A model generated the notes under the pieces. That model searched no databases and was not told the origin of the DNA. It saw only the letters and a program-made list of their open reading frames with translations. A DNA stretch of 64,000 nt from assembly GCF_004011695.2 (NCBI RefSeq), contig NC_082410.1:1488001-1552000 (forward strand). Reading direction: 5' to 3'. A program made the position numbers and the translations under genes. Below are positions 42,110 to 53,786 of this stretch, one piece after another (the stretch's first letter is position 1; every line of letters begins with the position of its first letter). This DNA comes from Ascochyta rabiei (taxonomy: Eukaryota; Ascomycota; Dothideomycetes; Pleosporales; Didymellaceae).

Positions 42110-43153
42110 CGGACTATAGTCTAAGCCGCATAGAGTGGCGCTAAGACTAAAGTAATATTAGCGCGCTAGGCGCTAGGGCGTGTTTATAATATATTCTTAA
42201 GACATTTTATATAAAATAATAATATAAAAATTTTTTATAACTATAACTACTACTAATACTACTAGCATAGCTGCCTAGTAAGCTACTACCTAGCTTAATA
42301 GTAACATATATCTTAAAGAATATCTTAGAAATATATTTCTAATATATTATAGGTAAACTATAAGGATTATTACACTCTCTACTGCCTACTATATAGCTGT
42401 CTAGCCCTTACCTTTAATACTACAGGCAGCCTATTTATCTATGTTAGGGAGGTCTTCTACTAAGAGGACCTAGAGGGCAGAAACCTTTATAGTGTAAGAA
42501 TAAACCTAGAATATATTTTTAATATATTTTAACTTTATATAGTAATAACTTAGTAGGTATAGTATACTATGCACCTATATCCTAGGCTAGTATAGCTACG
42601 TACAGCTAGCGCCCTCTTTGCACAGTACTAGCCGCCTACCTACTACAGAGTGCTAGTAAGTACTAGGTAAGTCTAAATACTATAATATGTTTTTAACATA
42701 TTCTAAGTTTATTATAGTTTAGTACTATACTATTATAACTACCTACTGTAATATTAAGGCCTAGATACACTAGCAGCAGCTAGCCCTTACCTAAGCCTAA
42801 GGCCTACAGCCTTCTCCCTAGCTAGTAATCCTCTAGCTAGATAGTAGTGTAAGTGCAACGTCTTCTAAATATATTTCTAGCTTATTTTAGTATATCTACT
42901 AAATGTCTTCTAGCTTAATATTATCTATATAGCTGCTGCTGTAGGTACACTTAGCAGAGCTAACCTCTGCCCTAACTACAACTAGATAGAACACCTAAGT
43001 TAGTTTTTCTATAACATACTTTTAACAGGTTTCTAACGTGTTTTAGCCTATATCTTCTTTACTAAGGGTAGTTTAGCCTATAAGAACTGCAATCTGTAGG
43101 TAGGCCTACTAGCTGCAGAGGAGGAGGATAACAACAATAACAATAACAATAAC

Positions 43154-43198
<45 letters not shown>

Positions 43199-44007
43199 TA
43201 GGAGGAGGATAGGGGAGATAATAAGGAGAACCTAATATCTATTAGGTCCTCTGTCCTCTCCTCTATCCCCTCTAACCTTACTAGCCCTTAAACACGTTTA
43301 TAACATGTTCCTAGCTTATTTTCTATACTATAGTTATATATAATTATAAAATTAAGCACAGTTACTTAAGATTTCTCTTTAAGTATTTAAGAAATATAGG
43401 AAGCCTAATATGTGTATTACATCTTAAAGAATTACTTAGAAATATACTACTTTTTAAATAAGTATTCTAATATCTGTTAGTAGGTAAATATATTATAAAT
43501 ATATTCTGTATAAACTTACCTTTAAGATAAGACTTCTTACAGTTTTAATATAGGTAGAGAATACTATTTTCTTTTAACATCCTAGCACATTCTTTATAGT
43601 TTAGCTGTCTCTTCTCTCTACCTAATTTTATATTACTAGATTAGTAGAGCAGGTACTTAAATATAAGCTTTCCTTTTAGCATATTTCTCTTTAAACGTGT
43701 TTAAGGAATCTTTAGTGCTAGTTTAACTATAGTAGGGCTATCCTCTACTAAAAGACTATCTATAAAAGCTGTAGGTAGGCTAAACTATTATGCAGGTATA
43801 TCTAGAACAAGTTTAGGTTAAACCTGTTTATTATTATCTGTAATAGGTCCTAGGGGCAAGGTAGGTTAAGGAGAACATGTTTTAGACACGTTCTTAGTCT
43901 ATTCTAGGTTAGAAGTAGAATAAGCTTTTAGAATACTGTAGTGCTGCTTTATTATATTATAAAAGAAGTTAAGAGCTTTATACTCTTAATAAACAGTAGA
44001 CTAGCTA
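42110..44007. repeat. AT-rich RIP-degraded repeat array, left part
   Basis: From about 42,110 the sequence changes abruptly to about 65-70 % A+T, rich in TA and poor in CpA/TpG, as left by RIP. An imperfect palindrome of the type AACATGTTTTTAACACGTTCTTAG recurs at about 42330, 42510, 42683, 42866, 43012, 43288, 43488, 43680 and 43872. Spacing is mostly 150-200 bp, suggesting an old tandem array. No gene seen. Confidence 0.7.
43129..43199. repeat. (AAC)n/(AAT)n microsatellite
   Basis: A run of AACAAT then perfect AAT units, about 70 bp, flanked on both sides by GAGGAGGATA. Confidence 0.95.
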
Positions 44008-44012
44008 GTCTG

Positions 44013-44510
44013 TGTTACGATCTACAGAACATAGAAAGGATTTGTCTAATTACAGTGGCTGCGGCACAGTAATTATAACAACAGAACAAATAACAAGTAA
44101 GCAACAATTACATGTCAGCACTTAGCCAACAACTAATAGGACACGTAACCTAATTAGGGCTTAGTATAATTAGTATAATTAGTAATTAGTATAATTAGTG
44201 CTTAGTGCAATTAGAGGATGTATAACACTAATTAGTCTATATTACTACTATAATTATTAAAGCATATAGTTTATAGGAACACAACCCTTATAGTTTGTGT
44301 TTAACTTTATCAATTAACTTTGTTATTAGAATATCTTAACCCTACTTATAAAACAGATAGTCTACTCTATACTCTTCCTTGCAACCCCTAGTTACCACAG
44401 TCTTTAACTAGACAAACAACTACCCCTTCTAAGAACCCCTGCACGTACTTATCCCTAAGACCTAATTAAACAATTACTTACGGACTTTGTCTAAAGTGTA
44501 AAACTTAATA
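44013..44510 (+). repeat. 5' LTR of element 1
   Basis: 498 bp, starting TGTTACGATCTACAGAACAT. It is closely similar to 50609-51090, with differences mostly C/T and G/A and a small indel near the repeated TAGTATAATTAG motif (44162-44205). Confidence 0.93.
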
Positions 44511-44527
44511 TTTTAAACACCCCTAAG

Positions 44528-46640
44528 ATGAGTACTTTAGGATCTTGCGCTACCTCTAGCAGCACTTACTCTAGCAATGCAGACATAGATGCCCCTGTCA
44601 CAAACAGCACTATAAACGTGGCTAAACTAGACACCTATAATAGAGAACGCAACAAGCTTAACAACTAGCTCCTCTAGTTTAACTTGTTCTTTAAATTCTA
44701 AGAAAGTAAGATCCCTAACAACAAATGCGTTATGCTAGCTGCTAGCTACATACGCAGAAACGCTTTTAAGTAGATTAAACCCTTTCTCTAAAAGGCTATG
44801 TTAGATAAATGTCTAGACAACATCTCTAAATAGTTTAACAACTTTAACAACTTTAAACAAATAATTAAGCTAATCTTTAGAGTCTTAAATAAACTAGCTA
44901 TTACACGTTGTAATATCTAACGCATTAAGCAATCCTAATCTGCAGCCAATTATGCTGCTAAGTTCTAGCAACTTACTCCTAACACAGAATAAGATAATAC
45001 TGCGTTAATAACTATGTACAAACAAGGAATAAGCCTAAGGTTAAGGAAGAACTAATACGCACCAGCGCTAGTACTAAAACCTTAGATAAACTTATTAATA
45101 AGTCTATATCTATTAACGTTAAGCTCTATAAACTATAACTAGAACTATAAGAAGATCCGCAGGCACAGGTTGTAGTTATTAGAAACAACTGCCTGCCTCC
45201 ACGTAACCTATAGCGCAACAACCTAAACTAAGAACAATAAGAAGGATATTACTAGCCTAACACTAGCTAACACATCTACAATAACACACAGAGTAGTTAC
45301 TTTAGACCAGAGGCTATAGACCTCTTAAACCTTAACAAAGGACCGCCACTAGGACGATGGAACGAAAAGAAGGGTAGAGGAGGACACTACTCTAACAAGG
45401 ACAGCAGCAGAGACTGCTATAACTGTAGCAAACTAGGCTACTTTGCAAGAGACTGTAAGATAAAGAACAAGGTTCTCTAACAGCTTAATGTCCTTACCTG
45501 CAAAGTTAATACTGCAGATGCTAGTAACTAGGAGGTAGTTACTAACGATATGGGACGGCTTATAGAAGACCTAGAGTCTAGTCCTAAGGACAATAACAAA
45601 TGCATTAAACCTCCTATTTGTGCAGCAACCCCTTACCGCAACACCGCAGAGGGCAAAGGAGTACTATTTACTAACAGCGACTGACAATACTATGCGGTAG
45701 AATGCTGTGTAGAAGGAAAGAACCTTAAGGTTAGTAAGAAGTATAAAGGCCCGTTCTAACAACAAGGAACAAGCTACTTCAGTCTTAAAGGAAAAGAACT
45801 TCTGGTTATTAAACGTAAACTAGAAGAAGTTGCTAAAGAGCAAGCTATGCTTAACAATATTGGTAAACCCTACAAAGAGACTAAAGACTACTAACGCAAG
45901 ATAGACAACCTCCTGGACAGTCTACAATCTGCAGCAGTTAGAAGAGCTAATACTTAACACTAGCAACATCTTTGTTGCAGAGAACAACACGCATGTTAAC
46001 AAAACAAGGCAGCCTATGCGCAATAGTGTAAGGAACTTACCTATTATAAGGAAGACTCTAAGCGCAGAGAATACAACCTAGTAATTAATAGACTTGTTAG
46101 ACAACTTAAACAAGACATTACTAACTACCACAACAACTTAAAGGACCTTAAAGAAGCTAAAGACTAACTATAGTGTAAAAAGGAAATGCAGCGTAGTAAC
46201 AAACGCATGCAACAACAACTGCAGATACTACTACTAAGCCCACAACCCTAGTATAGACTAGACCTACAGAATCCCAAACACAGAACCCTTACATAGACAG
46301 CTTGCAGCAATAACCTATGCACAGTTTACTACAATGCAAAAATCAACAATAGATGGTTCCCTCTAGGCCATGCTACTTGCTGCGTACAATAGTATAACTG
46401 CACTAATAATCTATGTAAACAGCACCTCATGAACAAACGCAGCTGAGCCTACTTTCCTAGAACAGAAGATCCCCAAGTGATCGTTCAGATGCAGTTAGTA
46501 GTTAATAGGCAGTGCTACAACGCGCACTGGCAGAACTGCCTAAACCTAGATTGTAAGAAACACTAGGGACATAAGGAGTTTAACAGATTTAAGACAGAGC
46601 CTTTTTTAGGACAGCGCATAAGAGCGCTAGGGATTAATCT
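44528..46640 (+). pseudogene. gag-like region of element 1 with CCHC knuckle, coiled coil and Cys/His-rich segment
   Basis: An ATG at 44528 opens a frame with many TAG/TAA stops. The reading MSTLGSCATSSSTYSS leads a gag-like helical region. At about 45412-45460, CYNCSKLGYFARDC is a CCHC zinc knuckle whose His has become Tyr (CAC to TAC, a RIP-type change). Downstream (about 45,780-46,240) charged Gln/Lys/Glu-rich sequence suggests a coiled coil. At 46318-46600 a Cys/His-rich stretch (WFPLGHATCC, CTNNLCKQHL, CYNAHWQNCLNLDCKKH) is not part of standard gag. The frame is broken throughout and no protein is expected. Confidence 0.78.
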
Positions 46641-46659
46641 ATCAATTCTATTAGGACCA

Positions 46660-49600
46660 ATTGCCTTATTAAGCTCACTATTATACTAAATAGAGTAGAG
46701 CTATTAGCATTGTTAGACTTAGGAGCCTAGGGAAACTACATATCCTGCACAGCAGTAGATGAAGCTGGACTTTAACTATAGTATAAGGAGGAACTGTACC
46801 TATTATAAGTAGCTAACAGAGAACTAATACTAGAGGAAGAGAGGATTACGCTTAAAGTACAAGGTACCCCCCTAAGGATGCAAGACCATAAAGAGAAGTT
46901 AGACCTTAACATTCTTAGGACAGCTGCCTACAATGTTATATTAGGACTACTATAGTTACAAGAGCATAATCTACAAATTAACTAGAAAAAGTAACAAATC
47001 TTGTTTAACGGATGTAAGCACTGTACAGCTGCACTAATGCCTACGCAACACACGCCGAAGTTAGTAGATAAGAAGGAGATTAACAACATCTCTTTAACAC
47101 ATAAGACGCGCCAAGATAGAGCAGTTAGCTGGCTACTAACTACTAAGACAGTAGGAGATAGGAAAGGCGCAGCTAAGGAGAAGGACAGTGCACCTCCTAA
47201 CATCCTAGATAAATATAAGAGTTATATAGAACTCTTCTAGTATAAGAAGACTATAAAGGTATTACTGCAGCATAAACTATAGGACTGCTACATTAAGCTC
47301 TAGGAAGGGAAGGAACTGCCCTTTAGACCTATATACGGACTTTTAGAAAAGGAACTTAAGGTACTACGCAAGTACATTAAGGAGAACCTTAAGAAAGGAT
47401 TTATTAGAGAATTAGAATCCCTAGCAGGATTTCCTATTACCTTTTTAGCTAAGAAAGACAGCTTGCTACGCCTATATATTAACTACTAAAAACTTAATAA
47501 TATTATAATTAAGAATTAATATCTGCTACTAAACATTAAGGAGTTATAAGACAGACTTAGTAGAGTATAATACTTTACTATACTTAATTTACGTAGAGCG
47601 TACAACCTTATTCGCATAAAGAAAGGTAAGGAATAGAAGACAGCGTTTAGAACCTGTTATAGTTATTATAAGTATCTAGTTATGCTATTTAGGCTGACTA
47701 ATGCACCAGCTACGTGCTAGGCTCTAATTAACAACATGTTAAGAGCGCACCTAGACTAAATAATAGTAGTATACCTTAATAATATCCTAGTATATAGTAA
47801 GACACTAGAAGAACACATAATCCACGTTAAGGAAGTGTTAGACTGCCTAGGAAGAGCAGACCTCTGCTTAAAGCTAGAGAAGTGTAAATAGCATAAGGAA
47901 GAAGTAGAATTCCTTAGCTATATTGTAGGAAGATATAGAGTAAAGATAAGCCTAAAGAAGATTTAGGTTGTGAAGGATTAGCTAACGCCAAAAACAGTTA
48001 AGGGAATCTAGGAATTCCTTAGCTTTGTTAACTTTAATTAACGCTTTATTAAGGACTACTCTATAAAAGCACTACTGCTTACTAGGCTAACGCAGAAGGA
48101 TGTTCTATTTAAATAGGAACAAGTATAAGAAGTTTCCTTCTAGTTACTTAAGTAAGTATGCGTAGAACCACCTACAATAATTATATTTAAGAGTAGAAAG
48201 CTACTTTAGATTAAGACTAATGCCTTAGACTTAGTATTAGGAGCTTGTACAACGTAAGAACGAGATAGCCTATAGCACCTAATTGCCTACTATTTATAAA
48301 AGTTTATAGGACTAGAAGAAAACTACAATGTACATAATAAAGAGCTTATAACAATTGTATTAGCCCTAGAACATTAGAGAATCTATGTAGAAAGCTGCTT
48401 AGACCTTACTATATACACAGACTACAAAAACCTAGTCTATTTTACAACAACTAAGGTTCTTAATAGAAGATAAGTTAGATAGTTAGAGTTACTAGGAAGA
48501 TATAAGTTTAAGATATTGTATACCCTAGGAAAGGACAATAGAAGAGCTAATGCACTTAGTTAACAACACAACCTTACAGGAACAAAAACAATTAATAAGC
48601 ATGCCATACTTAGAATTAATAAGGATAGATCTTTAGGACTATTACAGCAGCTTAACAACATAATGTAAGTTTAGCAGGAACAACGCATCCCGTTGCAAGT
48701 ACTAGAGGAACTTTAAGAAGAAATTATAGCTAGCTATTATAACAACCTACTATACAGACACCCTAGCATTACGCGTATAATAGAACTTATTAAAAGGCAC
48801 TATAAGTTTAAGAACATAAAGGACAAGGTTACTAAATATATTAAGAACTGTGTTAATTGCTAATAAAATAAGTATAGCACGCATACAAAGTACAGAGAAA
48901 TGTAGGCAATAGAGCTGCTAACAGCACTCTAGACAAACATTACTATAGACTTTGTTACACAGCTACCTGTCTCTAAGGACCCTGTTACAAGATACGCCTA
49001 CGACTTAATCTTTGTTATAGTAGACAGATTCACTAAGCACGCTAAAATAATACCTTTTTGTCACAATTATACTGCTAAGCAACTAGCTTAAGTATTCTTA
49101 GACTAAGTAATCAGGTACTACAGTATACTGGAATCTATCATCAGCAATTAAGACAAGCTCTTTACGTTAAACTATTAGACTACGCTGTTAGCAGCTATAG
49201 GTACTAAGAAGAAGCTATTAACTACGTATTATCTACAAACAGATAGACAAACTAAAAGAACAAATTAGACTATAGAAACATACCTACAAATATACAGCAA
49301 CTAGCAGTAAGATAACTAGGTTTTGCTGTTACCTATAGCACAGATTGCGTATAACAACAAATTATTAGAAGTAATAGGCACAACACTGTTCTTCGCAAAT
49401 TATAGGAGACACCTAAATCTCTTTACTAGAAGTCTAGAAACAACTGTTTAGACTAAATTAGTAATCTCTTTAGTAGCTAAACTAAAGGAAGTACATTAGA
49501 AATTATTAGAAAACATTAGCAAAGCTTAAGAACAAGCAATCTCTTATGTTAACTAGAAAAGAAAAACAGCACCTTAGCTAAAAGAGGGGGATAAAGTCTA

Positions 49601-49975
49601 TCTCCTTATAAAAAACCTTTAAACTTAAAGACTAACAAAGAAACTAGACTATGTTAAAGTTAGACCCTTTTTTATTTCTAAGCAGATAAGCCTAGTTAAC
49701 TATAGACTTAATCTGCTAAAGGATGCAAAGATCCACCTAGTGTTCCACATCTCCTTGTTAGAACTAGCTAACTCTAGAACGCCTATCTAGAAGAACTTCT
49801 ATTACTAAGCTAATAGTGAAGACTAATAGGAAGTTAAAGAAATAATACAACACTAGAAGGAAGGTAGTTAGGATGAATATCTAGTTAAGTAGTTAGGATA
49901 CCTAGACTTAGAAAACACATAGGAACCAACTACGCACCTTACAAACTACTAGCAGTTATTAAAGCAATTTAAAGA
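46660..49975 (+). pseudogene. pol of element 1: protease, RT, RNase H, integrase, chromodomain
   Basis: Protease-like ALLDLGA near 46,700 shows Asp-Ser-Gly altered to Asp-Leu-Gly. RT spans about 47,390-47,830 with KLNNI, KTAFRT and LTNAPATC recognisable; the catalytic YLDD box reads YLNN (about 47,775), two G-to-A changes. RNase H follows (YNVHNKELITIVLALEH near 48,330). Integrase has HHCC-type spacing near 48,760-48,860 (ending CVNC) and core TIDFVTQLP and VDRFTKHA to about 49,050. A chromodomain at about 49,830-49,975 reads DEYLVK, stop, LGYLDLENT, stop, EPTTHL, with both stops at the usual Trp positions. This defines a chromovirus. Confidence 0.9.
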
Positions 49976-49977
49976 GA

Positions 49978-50523
49978 CTAATTAGGCAGTGCTACATTGC
50001 TCTCCTAGTACTCTAAGGGCTGGCCTTTAAAGGCGCTCTAGGTACTAGGCAGCAACAAGAACTTATTAGACAGATCTAACCTGATGGTCCCTGCCTCCAA
50101 CTGCTCCTGCTCTTTAATACTGCGCTCCTCTACTATAATAGCCTCCTTAGCATAACAGTCTAACAAATCTATTTATTGTTATAACTGCTTCTTGCGTATA
50201 TAAGCTACACGTAAGTCTTCTATAGCCTTTTTAGATATACGCAGCGCTTTAGTTTATGCCTTATAACTCTCTTTTATACGTACACGCAACTTCTCTTTCT
50301 TAGACGCTAGTTAGTTAAACTTAGATTAAGTTACCTTTACGTTACAACGTTGCCCTAAGCAAACATACTTGCTACATTTCCTAGATTAAATGTAAACCTT
50401 GCATACTTAGTTATGCTTTATATAAGTTTTACATTTCTGCACTATAATCTCTCTAAAGGACTTAATAAATTTGTACAAACAATAACAGCAAGCTAAACTT
50501 AAGATAGTTAGTTGTTTTAGCAT
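49978..50523 (-). pseudogene. Antisense Cys-rich coiled-coil frame inside element 1
   Basis: On the strand opposite to pol, between chromodomain and 3' LTR, an ATG at 50523 opens a 182-codon frame interrupted only by stops of the RIP type. It begins MLKQLTILSLACCYC, has Cys pairs (CKTY, VCKVY, KCSKYVCLGQRC) and then a long Lys/Glu/Gln-rich heptad-like helix (SKKEKLRVRIKESYKA; SIKEQEQLEAGTIRL). This looks like a degraded zinc-binding plus coiled-coil protein encoded antisense by the element. Function unknown; no family name is claimed. Confidence 0.6.
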
Positions 50524-50608
50524 TGTTAATACTGGCCTAATAATTAAGGAAGGGCCCTGCGTTATATAAATAAGCTTAAGAGACTAAGCTAAGACAGAAG
50601 GGGGATAG

Positions 50609-51090
50609 TGTTACAATCTACAGAACACAGGAAGGATTTGTCTAATTACAGTAGCTGCAGCACAGTAATTATAACAATAGAATAAACAACAAGTAAGCAA
50701 CAATTACATGTTAGCACTTAGCTAATAACTAATAGGACACGTAACCTAATTAGGGCTTAGCGTAATTAGTATAATTAGTGCTTAGTGTATTTAGAGGATG
50801 CATAGCACTAATTAGTCTGTATTACTACTATAATTATTAAAGTATATAGTTTGTAGGAACATAACCCTTATAGTTTGTGTTTAACTTTGTTAATTAACTT
50901 TGTTATTAGAATATCTTAACCCTACTTATAAAACAGATAGTCTACTCTATACTCTTCCTTGCAACCCCCAGTTGCTACAGTCTTTAACTAGACAAACGAC
51001 TACCCTCTCTAAGAACCCCTGCACGTACTTATCCCTAAGACCTAATTAAACAATTACTTACGGACTTTGTCTAAAGTGTGAAACTCAACA
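50609..51090 (+). repeat. 3' LTR of element 1
   Basis: 482 bp starting TGTTACAATCTACAGAACAC and ending AACTCAACA, followed by the GTCTG target duplication. Preceded by a purine-rich tract. Confidence 0.93.
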
Positions 51091-51095
51091 GTCTG

Positions 51096-53587
51096 TGAGG
51101 CTGCAGGCTTATAGTCTAAATAATACTTCTTAAGATAGGTAATAAGCCTACCTTAATCAGTAAATTTCTGCTAAATATGTTAGTAATGTAGTATAAATAT
51201 GTTATTAAAGTATACTCTATAAAGTTAGTCCTTATACATAACAGCCTAACAGAACAACTCTCCTTAGTAGATAATAAGTTCTCCCTGCTTGTTACGCTTG
51301 CTAAACCCTACTAACCTAAGATGTAACGTTAGCAGAGTAGCATACTCCTAGTACAAAGGCTAAATATATTAGGAATATGTTTATAGTATATTTATATAAG
51401 CTTATATAAAGTAAGAGAGTCTTAATACCTATATAGTAGAAGAGTAAAGAGTAGTGTTTAATAGTTAGTAGTAGAAGGGAAGGTAGTTTATTAAGACATA
51501 CTAATTCTTTACTTCTACTAGCATTAAAATTTTTTTACTAAACTAAGCCTACTTAAGGAGTAGGGAAACGTAGCTAGAATGTGTTTTAAACACGTTCTTA
51601 CAGCTAAAGTTCTTTCTTAAGTTACTGCACAGCTAGCTCTCTTCTTTAAATATTAAGCTCCTACTCTTTTAGATAAAGAGTATCCTCTCTTTGCTTAATA
51701 TCCTACTCCTAAACTTCTTTTTTAAATTAAGCTCTCTTCTACTTCTATTTAAACTCTTATATCTTATTCTATAGTTAAGATGCTAATTAAGTATTACTAG
51801 ATTAAGGTATTTAGAACGTGTTTTTAACACGTTTTGTGCAATATACCTAACTTAAGTCCCTAGTTAAGTAAGAGATTCTCTTAGTTTACTTTTAATTTAC
51901 AGATATCCTAAATTTTTTCTTCTTTTCCTTTATTTAATATAGCTAGAAGAATTAGCTTATAAAAGAGCTAGTATATCTTTATCCTTACTCTTATAATTTA
52001 GATTAAGTACTTCCTGCTCTGCTACTCTCTCTTAGCGTCCAAAAACATGTTTAGAACACGCTTCCTGCCTATTATATAGATAGCACTTACTCTTCTTATA
52101 ACCTATATTATTATAGAAATGTTAACTTAGGCTTAGTATACCTTAATTATTATATCTGTTTCTATATTAATTTCTGTTTGTCTACTTCTAGATATCCTAA
52201 AGGTCTATTTGTATAGTACTGCTCTAAACATGTTAGTAACACGTTTAAGGCCTATTTGCACATCTTACCTTTTAACTCTAGCTAGAAGCTGTAGCTATTA
52301 GCCAGTCTAATAACCCTTTAACCTAGCCTGCTTAGCTGCATTTAAATATAATTCTAACCTATCCTAAATTTATTTTAGGATAAAGCTATATGCTTAAATA
52401 AGACTAGTAGCTATAACCAAATTTTTCTTATGTTTAACCTAGTTAAACATAGTAGATAAAGATTTAGTAGCTAATAGAAATTAATTAGATATATTTAAAC
52501 ATCTAGAAAGAGTTTTGTTGTTAGTACTTACACTAAAGAAGATTACATAGCTTATAGTACTTAGCAGCTGTTTTAATATTAAGTAGAGACTTTAAGCGTC
52601 CCTATAATAAGTTCTTAACATGTTCTGTCTATAGACATACTTAATCTACACTTTATAGAAAGTAGATATTATAGAATTATACATAACTTATAAGTTGCTA
52701 CTGCTATAGTTAATTAGAAGGATTAATTAAAGAGAGATATCTTCTAAATCCTGAAACGTGTTAGAGGCGTGTTTAAGCAACGTTAGAGCAATTTACTAGC
52801 TATCTGCTTACTATCTATATTAATAGTAGTTCTATAGAACCTATTTATATAAAGATAGTACTACTAAATAGATATACTAGCTCTTTTAGCAATCTTTATA
52901 AAGAACAGCTTAAACTAACTCTTATACATCTAGCTTTGTTATAAGTTAGTAATAATTTAGCTAAGAGTAATAACTAGAACTAGGTTAGAACATGCTCTTA
53001 AGGTGTTATAAATTAATTATACTTTTTCTATAGTTAGGTAAAAAGACAGTAAAGAGAACCTCTAACTATTCTTCTGTAAGTCTCTTAAATAACATATCTA
53101 TTTAAAATGTCTGCTGCTTAACAAAGATTTTTGCCTATTTATTATAAAAGTAGATAATACTTGTCCTAGCTGTAGAGGTTGTAATGTGTTAAATGTATAC
53201 CTAGTATATATAAATATCTTTAAAATAAGTTAAAGGTATATTAACTTACTATTATAGGTTCCTAATGTTTAAGTCTCTACTTAAACAGAACACCTTTAAT
53301 ATCTCTACTATATAGAAACTAAGTAAGCTTCTCCTTATTAATAAGATGTATAACACAATCTTTGTTAATAAAGGCAGCACTTAGATCCTTAATTAAACAG
53401 AATCTGTAGCTAGTAAGATATGTAACTAGCTAAGGCAAATTTAAGAAGTCTGCCAAACACGTTAGTAACGTGTTATAGGTTACTTCTTAGTACATACATC
53501 TTAAAGTCTAAGAGGTTAGTATTAGATAAAGAATATTTATAATATCTAGTATATAATCTAGTTCTATAATAAATAGAGGAGGAGGAG
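51096..53587. repeat. AT-rich RIP-degraded repeat array, right part
   Basis: Continues the array interrupted by element 1. Palindrome-like cores are seen at about 51373, 51577, 51811, 52041, 52224, 52610, 52751, 52987 and 53454 (for example AATGTGTTTTAAACACGTTC at 51579 and GAACGTGTTTTTAACACGTT at 51813). No gene seen. Confidence 0.65.
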
Positions 53588-53786
53588 TGTAAGGGCACTG
53601 TAGGCAGGCAATGGAGCAGAGTAAGATGGGACAAATAATAGGGTAATATTTAAGAGATAAGACAAATCCTTAATAGATAAGTCTTAAGGTTTGTAAATAT
53701 TATATACGTGTATGGCCAGTAGGTCTCTAGGCTTAGCCTGGGACCTAGCTAAGGTATCTCCTAGCGTAGGGAGAATACTTATAACA
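53588..53786 (-). repeat. 3' LTR of element 2 (minus strand)
   Basis: 199 bp; on the minus strand it begins TGTTATAAG and ends GCCCTTACA, the TG...CA ends of an LTR. Next to it on the inner side, minus-strand TTTAAAGAGGGGGGGGCTAT is a polypurine tract, placing the element body to the right. The partner LTR is not in view. Confidence 0.75.

Larger units (their letters stand above)
44008..51095 (+). mobile_element. RIP-inactivated Ty3/gypsy chromovirus, element 1
   Basis: A complete but dead LTR retrotransposon. LTRs at 44013-44510 and 50609-51090 begin TGTTAC; the 3' copy ends ACTCAACA, and the 5' copy ends in a CA-to-TA changed version. The 5-bp direct repeat GTCTG at 44008-44012 and 51091-51095 is a perfect target-site duplication. 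A polypurine tract (GACAGAAGGGGGATAG) precedes the 3' LTR. Order is gag with zinc knuckle, Cys/His-rich region, protease, RT, RNase H, integrase, chromodomain, then an antisense frame. Stops fall mainly at expected Trp (TGG to TAG) and Gln (CAG/CAA to TAG/TAA) codons. Confidence 0.93.

Noticed and set aside
46982..47240. Two short open frames (73 and 79 codons) in the AT-rich block
   Set aside because: They lie inside element 1 pol between protease and RT and are chance stop-free pieces of the mutated retroelement.
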